A stretch of DNA of 51,318 nucleotides, taken from Alphaproteobacteria bacterium (GTDB taxonomy: Bacteria; Pseudomonadota; Alphaproteobacteria; CACIAM-22H2). Under the pieces are notes generated by a model. That model was not told the origin of the DNA. It did not search any database and was given only the letters and a program-made list of their open reading frames with translations. A program made the position numbers and the translations under genes. Position 1 is the first letter of the stretch. Each line of letters starts with the position of its first letter. Shown in pieces: positions 7,613 to 20,003 of this stretch. The stretch lies in the NCBI GenBank assembly GCA_016793165.1, contig JAEULA010000045.1:1-51318 (forward strand), in the 5' to 3' direction.

Positions 7613-9088
7613 CTACTCGGTGATGATCTTCACGATCTGACCGGGCTGAAGCCGATCCTGCGGCTTCAGCCCGTTGAGCACCTGGAACCGCCGCAGCGGC
7701 AGATCCGAGGGCGCCATCCGGCGCGCGATCGACTCTTGCGAGTCGCTTGCCCCCACGCGCGCGAGCCGGATGCGGAACGGCCGCTCCGCCGCCGCCTGCT
7801 GCGGCGTCAGCTGGTCGAAAGAATAGGTCGTCGCGCGGAACGCGTCGTTGTAGCGCGCCGTGACGGACGGCGGCGTGATGAACTGGAATCGCCAGACGAC
7901 GTCCTGGTCGCCGCGGATCAGCACGGTGCGCAGGTCGAGCCGCTGGCCGTCGCGCGTCTGAACCGTCCGCGCCCCCGTGGCGGCGGGCAGGCGGTCGACG
8001 GTGATCTGCTCGACGTTCTGGAACTGGGCCTGGCGCAGGGCATTCACGAGCGGCGCTGCGCCGGCTTCGCTGGCGCGGCCGACCCGATCGAAGATCACGC
8101 GCGTATTGTCGGGCCCGAGCGCCGCCACGGCGGATTCGCCGTTGAACATGCGGAACCCCGGCGGCACGGCGAACTTGAATCGCAGCGACGGGTGGATGAA
8201 GACGTGGTTCTTCACGAAGCCGCTGTCGGGGTCGCCGCCCCAGGCCATGCCGTCGATGACGCGCAGGTACTCCTCGCGCCCGATGCGCGGGTTGGCGACG
8301 TGGGCGACGTCGCCGGCCTCCTCGATCGCCTTGCGGACGCGATCGGGCGTGCGCGGATGGCTCTGCATGATCGAGAAGGCGTCCGCGGCCTCGGGCTTGC
8401 CCATCAGCTCGGCGGTGAGCCGGCTGTCCTCCTGCAGCTTCTCGAGGAAGGTGGCCATCGACCGCGGGTCGTAGGACGCGCGGCTGAGATAGACCACGCC
8501 CAGCTCGTCGGCCTGGAACTCCTGGTCGCGGCTGTAGCCCGCGAGATAGACCTGCGCCCCGGCGCCCGCCGCCTGCGCGGCGACCTGCGCGGCGGCGCCC
8601 GATCCTGTCAGCACGCCGACGGCGGCACCGAGGATCGTCGCGCCGACGGCCGCGGCATTCCCGCGCTCCATGCGCTGCGCCGTGTGCCGAGCCGTCACGT
8701 GGCCGGCCTCGTGGCCCAGCACCCCGGCGAGCTCGGCCTCGCTGCCCGCCAGCGAGAGCAGGCCGCGCGTGATGTAGACGTAACCGCAAGGCAGCGCGAA
8801 GGCGTTGACGATGTCCGAGTTCAGCACGGTGAAGTGCCAATCGATGTCCGGCATCTCGCTGCGCGCCGCGACGCGACGCCCGACCGAAGCTACGTAGTTG
8901 CGGATGTTCGCGTCGGCGACCTCGCCCCCGAACTGCTTGATGAGCTTTGGGTGCTCCTCGCGCGCGAGGCTGCACTCGCTCTGCGACGGCGCGGCGCCGG
9001 CTACGGGGCGTTCGCCCGGGCCGCCGGCGCAGCCGGCGAGCGTGGCGGCGAGAAGTGCGGCGGCAAGCGCGACGGCTGTCTTGGTCAT
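7613..9088 (-). CDS. M48 family metalloprotease, lipoprotein with C-terminal LysM-like region
   Basis: A 491-residue secreted lipoprotein: hydrophobic signal peptide with lipobox LAGC, so Cys20 becomes the lipidated N-terminus. The zinc motif HEAGH is at 126-130 and the third-ligand motif EFQAD at 190-194, as in BepA/LoiP-type outer-membrane quality-control proteases. The last 50 residues end in LNGLKPQDRLQPGQIVKII, which resembles a LysM or similar peptidoglycan-binding motif. The likely role is turnover of misassembled envelope proteins. It converges with rpoH with only ten bases between the stop codons. Confidence 0.92.
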   Translation of the reverse strand: MTKTAVALAAALLAATLAGCAGGPGERPVAGAAPSQSECSLAREEHPKLIKQFGGEVADANIRNYVASVGRRVAARSEMPDIDWHFTVLNSDIVNAFALPCGYVYITRGLLSLAGSEAELAGVLGHEAGHVTARHTAQRMERGNAAAVGATILGAAVGVLTGSGAAAQVAAQAAGAGAQVYLAGYSRDQEFQADELGVVYLSRASYDPRSMATFLEKLQEDSRLTAELMGKPEAADAFSIMQSHPRTPDRVRKAIEEAGDVAHVANPRIGREEYLRVIDGMAWGGDPDSGFVKNHVFIHPSLRFKFAVPPGFRMFNGESAVAALGPDNTRVIFDRVGRASEAGAAPLVNALRQAQFQNVEQITVDRLPAATGARTVQTRDGQRLDLRTVLIRGDQDVVWRFQFITPPSVTARYNDAFRATTYSFDQLTPQQAAAERPFRIRLARVGASDSQESIARRMAPSDLPLRRFQVLNGLKPQDRLQPGQIVKIITE

Positions 9089-9195
9089 GACGCGATGTTT
9101 CTATCGACCTCGGATCAGGTCAAGCGGTCCGGCGTCGGCGCCCGGATCGAGGTTGACGGCGCCCGCTCGTCCCGGGGAATGTTCGGGCTTCCGAC

Positions 9196-10164
9196 ATGCC
9201 CGCCCACGACGCTATCCGCCGCACCGAGCTGTATCCGCCTCTCGATCCCTTCGCGAGCGGGTTCCTGGCGGTGGACTCGATCCACCGGATCTACTGGGAG
9301 GAGTCGGGCAATCCCGCAGGGATCCCGGTCCTGTTCCTGCATGGCGGGCCGGGCGCCGGCGCGACGCCTGCCCATCGGCGGTTCTTCGATCCCGCCGTCT
9401 ATCGCATCGTGATCTTCGATCAGCGCGGCTCGGGGCGCTCGACGCCGCATGGCGAGGTGCGCGCGAACACGACGCCGTTGCTCGTCGCGGACATCGAGCG
9501 GCTGCGCCGCGAGCGCGGCATCGACCGCTTCGTGCTCTTCGGCGGTTCCTGGGGCTCGACGCTGGCGCTGGCCTATGCCCAGGCGCATCCCGAATGCGTG
9601 CGCGGCCTCGTCCTGCGCGGGATCTTCCTGAGCCGCGAGAGCGAGCTCGAGTGGTTCCTCTACGGCATGCGCACGGTGTTCCCGGAGGCGTGGCGCGCCT
9701 TCGCCGAATTCCTGCCGCCTGCCGAACGCCGCGACCTGCTGACCAGCTATCACCGCCGGCTCGTCGATCCGGATCCGGCGATCCACATGCCGGCGGCGCG
9801 GGCGTGGAGCACCTTCGAAGGCAGCTGCTCGACGCTGATGCCGAGCATGGAGACGGTCGCGAGCTTCGGCGAGGACCACAAGGCGCTCGGCCTGGCGCGC
9901 ATCGAGGCGCACTATTTCATCAACGGCAGCTTCCTGCGCGAAGGCCAGCTGCTCGAGGATGTCGGCCGCATCCGCGAGATCCCGGCGGTGATCGTGCAAG
10001 GCCGTTACGACATGGTCTGCCCGATCGTCTCGGCCGACGACCTCGCCCGCGCGTGGCCGGAGGCGCAGTACACGATCGTCCCCGATGCCGGCCACTCCGC
10101 CATGGAGCCCGGCATCCGCGCCGCGCTGGTGGGGGCGATGGAGCGCTTCAAGCGCCTGGCGTGA
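9196..10164 (+). CDS. pip: Prolyl aminopeptidase
   Basis: A 322-residue alpha/beta hydrolase of the S33 peptidase family, matching the usual length. The oxyanion motif HGGPGAG is at 49-55, DQRGSGRS at 75-82 and the nucleophile elbow GGSWGS gives Ser118. The catalytic Asp (in GRYDMVCP) and His (in DAGHS) follow near the C-terminus. It removes N-terminal proline from peptides in the cytoplasm. Its start (ATG 9196) lacks a strong ribosome binding site, but the N-terminus fits the family. Confidence 0.94.
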   Translation: MPAHDAIRRTELYPPLDPFASGFLAVDSIHRIYWEESGNPAGIPVLFLHGGPGAGATPAHRRFFDPAVYRIVIFDQRGSGRSTPHGEVRANTTPLLVADIERLRRERGIDRFVLFGGSWGSTLALAYAQAHPECVRGLVLRGIFLSRESELEWFLYGMRTVFPEAWRAFAEFLPPAERRDLLTSYHRRLVDPDPAIHMPAARAWSTFEGSCSTLMPSMETVASFGEDHKALGLARIEAHYFINGSFLREGQLLEDVGRIREIPAVIVQGRYDMVCPIVSADDLARAWPEAQYTIVPDAGHSAMEPGIRAALVGAMERFKRLA

Positions 10165-10171
10165 GGCCGCG

Positions 10172-10501
10172 TCAGCCCGTCGCCTTGCGCGGGCCGTAGA
10201 AGATCACCCAGGTCGCGAAATCGGGACTGAAGTCCTCGAAGCGGTGGGATTCGTGCGCGGCGACGAAAAGCACGTCGCCCGGGGCGAAGGCGACCCGCTC
10301 GCTTGCGCGGCGGAAGAAGCCCGTGCCCGTGATCACGACGTAGAGCTCGTCGCGATCATGCGGCGTCTGCTCGTCGCTGCCGCGCGGCGCGTAGTGCCGC
10401 AGCTCGATGTCGCCGGCGTCGAAGGCCTGCTTCGACAGCCGGCCCGGTGGGAAGGGCAGGGCCTCGAGATCCCGCGGCTGATATCTCGTCTTCATCGTCA
10501 T
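10172..10501 (-). CDS. Cupin domain-containing protein
   Basis: A 109-residue single-domain cupin. The first metal motif is represented by HDRDELYVVITGTG (residues 48-61) and the second by GDVLFVAAHESHRFEDF. Enough His/Glu ligands are kept to bind a metal. ATG 10501 (MTMKTRYQ) follows a GGAGAG ribosome binding site; the frame stays open upstream but the codons there do not look coding. It ends eight bases from the pip stop in a convergent arrangement. The substrate or regulatory role is unknown. Confidence 0.8.
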   Translation of the reverse strand: MTMKTRYQPRDLEALPFPPGRLSKQAFDAGDIELRHYAPRGSDEQTPHDRDELYVVITGTGFFRRASERVAFAPGDVLFVAAHESHRFEDFSPDFATWVIFYGPRKATG

Positions 10502-10696
10502 CGGCGTCCTCTCCATCCACATGGTCGCGGCACGGCGGCCGGCGCTGCGGTCTCCGCACGGCGCCCGCAGGTGTCGCGACACCCGGCCTCCGGGTCGATC
10601 GTAGCGCGACGGACCTTCGGCGGGGCAGCTCGCGTTCGCTTCGGCCCGTCGGATGCGGGCGTGTCGCATGCAAAGTGCCGACCGGCGTCCGGTCCC

Positions 10697-13036
10697 TCAG
10701 CGCAGCGACTGCCGCGGCAGCCAGGCGCAGACGAGTTCGCCGTTGGCGTGGGCGAAGCGGAACCGCGGCGGGTCGGCCGCGCCGTACAGGGTGATCGTGA
10801 GCGTGACGCGGCTGCCATCGACGATCGGAGCCGGCACATCGGCCTTGAAGGCGTCGAGATTGGCGACCGTGGCGACCAGTTCGTGATGTTCGAGATAGGC
10901 CGTGTCGGCTCTCGGCGGCGGCACGTCGACCGTCACGGTGACCTCGGATCGCCGCGGACCGAGATGCGGTCCCTGACGGAAGCCCACGATCCGCGACGCC
11001 TGCGGCTCCGCGCTCGGCAGCTGATCGTCGTCCGGCTTCGCGGGCATCGCCGCCGCGAGCACGGCGACGTCCCGGGCCGGGCGCCCGGCCCGCGCGAGCA
11101 CCGAGGGCGGCAGGATGATCCGTTCGGCGGCCGCGACCCCGGCCACCGCGGCCGGCAGCTTCGGCTCCGGCCATTTCGCGACCGAGTCCGCGCTCGGCTC
11201 GACGATGTCGCGCCATGGACTGGCGCCGCGCATGAGCTTCGCGTGCCACCAGGCCAACGCGACGGCGGCCATGTAGCCGTGCCAGCTGCCGACCTTGTCC
11301 GCGTACTCGAACAGGATCGACGGCGCGGCGGTGTCGCCGGCGGCGCAGCATTGGCCCTCGGGCTCCGTCGCGGCGTAACCGATGCCGTCTGCGTCCTCGA
11401 CGACGAGGGGCTGGCTCGCGAATCGATCGGCGAGCAGCGCCGTCATCGCGCCAAGATCCCTGGCCAGGTCGCGCCGCAGCGACGCCTGCGTCGGCGTACC
11501 TGAGCGGCGCAGATGCAATGCGATCGCGGTCGGCAGCGCCATCTCGCGCTGGCTTCCGCCGGCGAGCGCCTCGGGGTCGCGGGTCAGGCCGACGGCGGGC
11601 GTGCGCATCGCGCCGCGGAAATAGGCCATGTACGAGTCGCGCAGGAGCTCGTCGCCGGTGGAGATCGCGATCAATCCGGCGACGACCTTGTAGTCGTGCG
11701 CGCCCTTCTGCGGGGCCGCCATGAACCGGGTCCATGCACCCGCGGGGTCCACGCGCGCGTAGTCGCAGAGCAGCGAGCACAGCGCGAACTGCTCGCCGGC
11801 GGTCTCCGCGTCCGCGGCGAGGACGTCGAAGCACGCGTCGCGACTCCGCAGCCGCGCCGCGCGCCGGAACGATCCGTTTGCGTCCGGGAGCACGGCAGCG
11901 AGCTCGGCGAGCGGATCCGCGCCGAAGAGTCCGACCAGCCGCTGCCAGATCTGCCCGTCGCGAAGGCTCGCGATCGCCTGCGCCGGGTCGGGAAGATCGG
12001 CCGAGCGCGAGAGGCAGTCCGAGAGGCCGGCGATCCGCATCGCATCGTCGAACGTCGCGGTGACCGGGAACGCCTGGCCCAGGATGCGCTCGAAGGCGCG
12101 GGAGAACGCATAGGCCATGCAGGGATTCGTCTCGCCGGCGCCGCGAATGGTGACGCCGCCGCACGGCCTGACCATCACGTAGGCATGGGCCTGGAGGTAG
12201 CGCGCGACGCGCCCGGTCTGGACCTTGACCTTGGCGATGATCCGCTCCGCCCGGCTGCGCCGCGGACCGGTCGCGGGGAGGTCGTCGGCGAGCGCATCGA
12301 AGATGCTCAGATAGGCGACGACGAGGCCGACATACTCGTCCATCGACGGCTCCCAGCGGCGCCATCGGTCCTGGCCGTCCTGCACGCGCAGCGCGGCCGC
12401 ATAGCGGCTGTCCCGCGCGGCCGTACAGTTGAGGAAGGGGCGGGCCTTGTCGCGACGCGGATCGGGATCGAGCAGGAACTCGCAGGGTAGGACCGGAGCC
12501 TCGACGCCCGCGCGGTCGACCTCCGCCTCCCAGCGGTCCGACGTCGCGGCGTCCCAGCGCACGACATAACCCTGCATCGGGCCGCTCGAGTGGCGGAACT
12601 TGAAGAGCGTCTCGGTCGTGTCGAGCCAGCGCTCCATCGCCGCGGCCGCATCGCCGCTGCCCAGCCGGTGCTCCACCGCCAGGCCTGCGATCCGCATCCC
12701 GGACATCAGCAAGGCATTGGTCCGGTCGCGGCGCCATACGCGCCAGCGCTCGATCGACTGCCGCGGCTCGCGCAGCGCCCGCAGCGCGGCGGCCGTGGCG
12801 TAGTGCGGCACCATCTCGGGCTCGGCATTGCGCCGTCGTCGCCACGTGCGCGGCACGCAGCCATCCTGCGCGCAGCCGATCCGAACGGTGCCCGCGCGCG
12901 GCAGGCGGCACGCGGCGAATTCGCCGAGGACATGGCCGTTGCCGAAGTGGTAGGCGGGAAAATATCGGCCGACCGCGAAGTGTCGGGCGAGAACGTGGCT
13001 CCGCAGCGTCGCGTAGGTCGCTTCGAGTGCGTCCAT
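10697..13036 (-). CDS. Hypothetical protein, 779 residues, family not recognised
   Basis: I do not recognise this protein. It has no signal peptide or membrane segment. Residues 1-650 are mostly helical, with many Trp and Arg and clustered cysteines early on ([13 protein letters not shown]). A central glycine-rich element ([25 protein letters not shown]) lies near residue 300. The last 100 residues are rich in beta strands and could form a separate beta-sandwich. The overall pattern suggests an alpha-toroid with a beta C-terminus. The start ATG 13036 follows a GGGG-type ribosome binding site. It is transcribed divergently from the aromatic CoA cluster across a 156-base gap. Confidence 0.7.
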   Translation of the reverse strand: MDALEATYATLRSHVLARHFAVGRYFPAYHFGNGHVLGEFAACRLPRAGTVRIGCAQDGCVPRTWRRRRNAEPEMVPHYATAAALRALREPRQSIERWRVWRRDRTNALLMSGMRIAGLAVEHRLGSGDAAAAMERWLDTTETLFKFRHSSGPMQGYVVRWDAATSDRWEAEVDRAGVEAPVLPCEFLLDPDPRRDKARPFLNCTAARDSRYAAALRVQDGQDRWRRWEPSMDEYVGLVVAYLSIFDALADDLPATGPRRSRAERIIAKVKVQTGRVARYLQAHAYVMVRPCGGVTIRGAGETNPCMAYAFSRAFERILGQAFPVTATFDDAMRIAGLSDCLSRSADLPDPAQAIASLRDGQIWQRLVGLFGADPLAELAAVLPDANGSFRRAARLRSRDACFDVLAADAETAGEQFALCSLLCDYARVDPAGAWTRFMAAPQKGAHDYKVVAGLIAISTGDELLRDSYMAYFRGAMRTPAVGLTRDPEALAGGSQREMALPTAIALHLRRSGTPTQASLRRDLARDLGAMTALLADRFASQPLVVEDADGIGYAATEPEGQCCAAGDTAAPSILFEYADKVGSWHGYMAAVALAWWHAKLMRGASPWRDIVEPSADSVAKWPEPKLPAAVAGVAAAERIILPPSVLARAGRPARDVAVLAAAMPAKPDDDQLPSAEPQASRIVGFRQGPHLGPRRSEVTVTVDVPPPRADTAYLEHHELVATVANLDAFKADVPAPIVDGSRVTLTITLYGAADPPRFRFAHANGELVCAWLPRQSLR

Positions 13037-13192
13037 GGCCGGCGTCCCCCTCGAGCCTACGCGGCATCTTGACGCGCAGCGGAGGCCGCGGCCAGGGCGC
13101 TGGAATATCGGCAGCCCCGGGGGCGCTGCCGGCTCGCGAGGGCGGCATCGGCGCGGCGACTCTGACACTATGGCTTGGTTCGAGGTGGACCC

Positions 13193-15589
<2,397 letters not shown>

Positions 15590-15591
15590 GC

Positions 15592-16362
15592 ATGGCGACC
15601 GGCAGCATCCCGGCGGCACGGCACGCCGTCGTCACCGGCGGCGGGCGCGGCATCGGCGCGGCGATCGCCGCGGCGCTGGCCGCCGAGGGCGCCGCCGTGA
15701 CCCTGCTCGGACGCGACGCGGAGCGGCTCGCGCGCACCGCGGCGGAGCTGCAGGCCGGATTCGTCGTCGCGGACGTCACCGACCCCGCCTCGCTGGCCAC
15801 GGCCTTCGATGCCGCCCGCGCGGCGCGAGGCCCGATCGAAATCCTCGTCAACAACGCCGGACAGGCGGGCAGCGCGCCGCTCGCGAAGACCGACGACGCG
15901 CTGTGGCAGCGGATGATCGCGGTGAATCTCACCGGCACGTTCAACGCGACGCGGCTCGCCCTGCCGGCGATGGTCGCGGCGCGCTGGGGCCGGATCGTCA
16001 ACATCGCGAGCACGGGCGGCCTGATCGGCTACCGCTACGTGAGCGCCTATTGCGCGGCCAAGCACGGCGTGGTCGGCCTGACGCGCGCCGCCGCGCTGGA
16101 AGTCGCCTCGAGCGGCGTGACCGTCAACGCCGTCTGCCCCGGCTTCACCGAGACCGATATCGTGGGCGAGAGCATCGCCAACATCGCCGCGAAGACGGGG
16201 CGAACGCCGGCGCAGGCGCGCGCCGAGCTCGAGAGGCACAATCCGCAAGGCCGCCTGATTCAGCCGGCCGAGGTCGCCGCGGCGGTGGTGTGGCTGTGCC
16301 GGCCCGAATCGGCGTCGGTCACGGGCCAGGCCATCGCGATCGCCGGCGGCGAGGTAATGTAG
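15592..16362 (+). CDS. SDR family NAD(P)-dependent oxidoreductase
   Basis: A 256-residue classical short-chain dehydrogenase. The cofactor motif TGGGRGIG is near residue 15, NNAG near 88, the catalytic Ser near 139 and YCAAK near 152. The C-terminus keeps the PGFTETD and [13 protein letters not shown] segments. It begins two bases after the monooxygenase stop, so it is in the same operon, and it probably oxidises a 3-hydroxyacyl-CoA intermediate of the ring-cleavage products. Substrate assignment rests on context only. Confidence 0.9.
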   Translation: MATGSIPAARHAVVTGGGRGIGAAIAAALAAEGAAVTLLGRDAERLARTAAELQAGFVVADVTDPASLATAFDAARAARGPIEILVNNAGQAGSAPLAKTDDALWQRMIAVNLTGTFNATRLALPAMVAARWGRIVNIASTGGLIGYRYVSAYCAAKHGVVGLTRAAALEVASSGVTVNAVCPGFTETDIVGESIANIAAKTGRTPAQARAELERHNPQGRLIQPAEVAAAVVWLCRPESASVTGQAIAIAGGEVM

Positions 16363-16406
16363 CGGGGCTGGCGCGGCCGCCGCGGCGCCCCGACCATGGA
16401 GGACGC

Positions 16407-16820
16407 ATGTCGATGAAGATCCTGCAGCCGCCAGGCTGGAAGAAGCCGCGGGGCTACGCCAACGGCATCGCGACCGAGGGGCGGCTCGTCTTCGTGAGCG
16501 GCATGATCGGCTGGGACGGCGAGGAGCGCTTCGCCGGGCCCGACCTGGTCAGCCAGGTCCGGCAGGCGCTGCACAACATCGTCGCGGTGCTGGCCGAGGC
16601 CGACGCGCTGCCCGAACACATCGTGCGCATGACCTGGTACGTGATCGACAAGCGCGAATACGTCGCCGCCTACAGGGAGATCGGTGCGGCCTATCGCGAG
16701 ATCATCGGGCGGCACTTCCCGACCATGGCGGCGATCCAGGTCGCCGGCCTCGTCGAGGACCAGGCGCGCGTCGAGATCGAGGTCACCGCAGTGGTGCCGC
16801 CGGCCATCGACGACCGCTGA
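16407..16820 (+). CDS. RidA family protein
   Basis: A 137-residue member of the RidA/YjgF/Rid family of enamine/imine deaminases. The family pattern LVFVSGMIGWD, VLAEADALPEHIVRMTWYV and FPTMAAIQVAGL is clear. Its presence next to an aminobenzoyl-CoA-type monooxygenase makes sense, because the reduced, hydroxylated amino ring would tautomerise to an imine that must lose ammonia. That link is inference; the Arg that binds the carboxylate in true RidA is not clearly aligned. The ribosome binding site GGAGG lies close to the ATG. Confidence 0.9.
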   Translation: MSMKILQPPGWKKPRGYANGIATEGRLVFVSGMIGWDGEERFAGPDLVSQVRQALHNIVAVLAEADALPEHIVRMTWYVIDKREYVAAYREIGAAYREIIGRHFPTMAAIQVAGLVEDQARVEIEVTAVVPPAIDDR

Positions 16821-16954
16821 GCGGCTGCCGCGACCTCGCGATCGGGCGGCACCCATCCGCCGATCGTGGGATCCGCACGCGTCGCGAGCGTGGCATGCTG
16901 CCTCGCGACGCCGCGATCCGGATCCGATCGGCGGCATCGGCGGGGAGGGGCGGG

Positions 16955-18088
16955 ATGGCTCGCATCACGGCGACGGTCGGGACGGTCATGCGCAAGGCGG
17001 CAGTGGCGGCGGTGGCGGCGCTGTTGGCGCACGGTCTCGGCGTCGGAGGCGCGGCGGCACAGGGCACATCCGAGACGTTCGGCCGCATGCAGGCGATGCT
17101 CCGGGACCTCGGCATCGCGGTGCCGCCGGTCGTCTTCAGCTCGCCGGCCGTGCAGCGTCACCTCGACGATCTCGCGCGCGAGCGCTGCGACGGCAGGGCG
17201 ATCGTCCGCTTCAGCCAATCGATCGCGGCCGAGGGTTACCGGCGGGAGGCGGCCGGCGCCCATGTCGGCTTTTCGCGCCTATGCGGCGGTCACGCGCCGT
17301 CGTTGCGTGCGGCCGCGAACATCTATCTCGGGATCCCCGACGAGCGCGCCGCGGCGGAGACGGCGTCGGCGCTGATCGCGCTCGAGCCGCAGGCCGACAA
17401 CGGTTACTTCCTGCGCGCGATCGCCTACGACCGTCTCGGCGACTCCGCCCGCGCGATCGACGACTTCGTATCGGCCAGCGAGCTCTTCGCCGACAAGAGC
17501 CGCATCAGCGGCACGAGCTATCTGGCAATCGCCCGGCACCAGGCGCGTCTCGGCCGGCCGTGCGACGCGATCCAGGCGATCGAGCGCTGGACGGCGTTCC
17601 AGCCGCCGCGGCGCGAGTCGGCCGAGGTCCGCGCCGATCTCGCCGCCTACGGGGCGAAGGGCGGATGTACCCCGGCCGCCGGGCGGCGTGTGGAGGTGTT
17701 CGCGGCGCCGAAGGATCGCGCGCCGATCCGGGTGCCGGCGAGCATCGATGCGGCGCGCGGAAGCTTGGTCGTGGACCGGGAGGCAAGCTTCGTCGTGCTG
17801 ACCGGGCGCGTCGCCGAGGCCGCGGGGATCGCCTACGAGTCGGAGGGCACGGTCCGCGTGCGCATCGCCGGCGGCGCGATCGTCGAGGGTCGTCGCGGCC
17901 GGGCGCAGCGCATCGTCCTGCGCTCGCTGGAGGTGCGCGACGTGCCGGTCGTGGTCCGCGTCGGAAAGGATCCGGGCGAGGCCGACGGGATCGACGGCCG
18001 CCTGGGTCAGAGCCTGCTCGCGCGCCTCGTCGTGCGCGAGGATTCGCGGGGGTTGCAGATCTCGGCGAAGAACGCCGCCGCACGCTGA
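16955..18088 (+). CDS. Secreted protein with TPR-like repeats and a degenerate retropepsin-like domain
   Basis: A 377-residue exported protein. The start ATG 16955 is preceded by a strong GGGGAGGGG site. A signal peptide follows: an Arg-rich start, a second MRK and a hydrophobic stretch ending in GGAAAQG. The middle (about residues 110-200) has TPR-like helices (ALIALEPQADNGYFLRAIAYDRLG). The C-terminal 120 residues have the layout of periplasmic retropepsin-like proteins, including the closing DGIDGRLGQSLL element, but the DTGAS active site reads DREAS, so the Thr-Gly of the catalytic loop is missing. It is probably not an active protease. It converges with the histidine kinase. Confidence 0.68.
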   Translation: MARITATVGTVMRKAAVAAVAALLAHGLGVGGAAAQGTSETFGRMQAMLRDLGIAVPPVVFSSPAVQRHLDDLARERCDGRAIVRFSQSIAAEGYRREAAGAHVGFSRLCGGHAPSLRAAANIYLGIPDERAAAETASALIALEPQADNGYFLRAIAYDRLGDSARAIDDFVSASELFADKSRISGTSYLAIARHQARLGRPCDAIQAIERWTAFQPPRRESAEVRADLAAYGAKGGCTPAAGRRVEVFAAPKDRAPIRVPASIDAARGSLVVDREASFVVLTGRVAEAAGIAYESEGTVRVRIAGGAIVEGRRGRAQRIVLRSLEVRDVPVVVRVGKDPGEADGIDGRLGQSLLARLVVREDSRGLQISAKNAAAR

Positions 18089-18104
18089 CGCGGCCGATGC
18101 GTCA
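18086..18104. terminator. Small dyad between convergent genes
   Basis: TGACGC and GCGTCA (6 bp, 7-base loop) overlap both stop codons of the converging genes. It has no T-tract, so it may be a weak terminator or chance. Confidence 0.25.
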
Positions 18105-19865
18105 ATCTCCGGCGCCGTCCGCGGCTTGCGCCGCCACGATGACGCGCTCGGCCGGAAGTCGCATGGTGGCCCGCGTGCCGCGATGGCCGGGCGCGTCGTC
18201 GAGCGTCAACGAGCCGCCCATCGCCTCGATCAGCGAGCGGCTGATCGACAGTCCGAGGCCGGTGCCGCCGTGGCGCCGCGTCCGCTCGGGGTCGGCGCCG
18301 CCGAACGGCTGGAACAGCGCCTCGCGCGACCCCGCCGGGATGCCGGGCCCCGCGTCGGTCACGGTGATCTCCAGGGCGCCGCCGGCGGCGTGCGTCACCG
18401 ACAGGACGACGGCGCTGCCCTGGGGCGCCGCGCGGACGGCGTTCGAGAGCAGGTTGAGCAACGCCTGGCGCAGCGCCCGCGGGTCGGCCCGGATCGCCGG
18501 CGCCCCGGCGGTCGCCGCGTCGTCGATCGTCACGGCGCCGTCGGGGATCGTCGCACGCACCATCTCGACGCAGAGTCGGACGACCTCGCGCAGGTCGACG
18601 GGCGCATCGGCCGGCCGGTAGTGGCCGAGCTCGATGCGCGACATGTCGAGCAGGTCGTTGATCAGGTCGAGGAGATGGCGGCCGCTGTCGCGGATGTTCG
18701 CGGCATAGGACCGGTAGGTCGGGCTCCCGATCGGGCCGAGCATCTCCTTGGCCATCATCTCGGAGAAGCCGATCACGGCATTGAGGGGTGTACGCAGCTC
18801 GTGGCTCACGCTCGCGAGGAACCGGGTCTTGAGCTCGTCCGCCGCAGCCGCGACGTCGCGGGCCCTGCGCATCTCCTCCGCGGCGCGTTCGGCCGCGCGC
18901 TGTGCCGTCACGTCGCGCGTGGTGCCGCGATATCCGACGAACCCGCCGTCGTCGCCGAACACCGGCCGGGCGCTGATCATCAGCGCCAGCGTGTGCCCGT
19001 CCGGGAGCCGGACCGTCATCGGCAGATCCATGAAGGCCTCGCGCGCGGCCATGCGGGATTCGATCTCGCTGGAGATGCGCTGGCGCTCGGGATCGGTGCT
19101 CGACATCTCGGTCGGCGTATGGCCGATGAAGGCAGCGGGCACCAGGCCGGTCACGCGCGTGACCCCCTCGGAGACCGTCGTGAAGCGGTTGCGGCGATCG
19201 GTCTCCCACAGCCAGTGCGATGCCGCTTCGGCGAAGTCGCGCATGCGCTGCTCGCTCTCGACGAGCCGCGCCTGCAGTGCCTGGGTCTCGCGATGGGCGA
19301 GGTTGAGACGGCAGCCGATACGATCCAGCACGGCGGTGAACACGAGGCCCATCGCCGCGATTCCCAGATACGTCGTGCCGCCATGCAGCGCGAGGCCGAG
19401 CACCACGGGCAGGCTGTGCCCGAGGACGAAGGCGCGGAACGACGGCAGATGCGTGAAGGACAGGATCAGCGCGCCGGCCCCCATCCCCGCGGCGGTGATC
19501 GCGACCAGCACGTGCATGACCGGATCGGCGACGACCAGCGGCACGATCCCCGTCGCGCCCCAGGCGAGGCCGGTGATGCCGCTGCCGAGCGAATGCCAGC
19601 TTGCCCATTGGGCGGGCGACAGGGCGCCAGGGTCGCGGGCATGGCTGCGCGCGAAGGCGATGCGCATCGCGACGAGCGCGGTCATCGTCGCCAGCCAGCC
19701 GATCAGCAGCGAGGGCGGCAGCAGCCCCCAGAGGATCGAGACGATGATCGCCGCATTGACGACATTGACGGCGAGCGTCCAGGTGTGGGCGAACAGACCG
19801 GCGAGCTCGGGCGCCGTCGGCGCGGCGGGCTTGAGGACCGGTCGGTCGATGAGCGACGTCGCCAT
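18102..19865 (-). CDS. PAS domain membrane sensor histidine kinase
   Basis: A 587-residue hybrid-less sensor kinase. Residues 25-190 form about six hydrophobic segments of a MASE-like membrane input module. A PAS domain covers about 205-325 (RTTRDVTAQR closes its PAC motif). HisKA follows with phosphoacceptor His355 in FLASVSHELRTPLNAVIGF. The HATPase domain has N box NLLSNAVRAA, G1 DAGPGIP and G2 GGTGLGLSISRSL. No response regulator gene is adjacent, so it is an orphan kinase. ATG 19865 is my choice; a TTG at 19916 would add 17 residues. Confidence 0.9.
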   Translation of the reverse strand: MATSLIDRPVLKPAAPTAPELAGLFAHTWTLAVNVVNAAIIVSILWGLLPPSLLIGWLATMTALVAMRIAFARSHARDPGALSPAQWASWHSLGSGITGLAWGATGIVPLVVADPVMHVLVAITAAGMGAGALILSFTHLPSFRAFVLGHSLPVVLGLALHGGTTYLGIAAMGLVFTAVLDRIGCRLNLAHRETQALQARLVESEQRMRDFAEAASHWLWETDRRNRFTTVSEGVTRVTGLVPAAFIGHTPTEMSSTDPERQRISSEIESRMAAREAFMDLPMTVRLPDGHTLALMISARPVFGDDGGFVGYRGTTRDVTAQRAAERAAEEMRRARDVAAAADELKTRFLASVSHELRTPLNAVIGFSEMMAKEMLGPIGSPTYRSYAANIRDSGRHLLDLINDLLDMSRIELGHYRPADAPVDLREVVRLCVEMVRATIPDGAVTIDDAATAGAPAIRADPRALRQALLNLLSNAVRAAPQGSAVVLSVTHAAGGALEITVTDAGPGIPAGSREALFQPFGGADPERTRRHGGTGLGLSISRSLIEAMGGSLTLDDAPGHRGTRATMRLPAERVIVAAQAADGAGD

Positions 19866-20003
19866 GGGCGCGGACCCGGGTTTCGATGCCTGGACCGAGG
19901 AGACCCTAACACGCAATCCGGGGACGTCCGCACGCCTCCGGGCGGATGATCCCTGGACGATGAATCGTTTGGTTAATCCGCGTCGGCGCGGGCCGGCTTG
20001 CGG

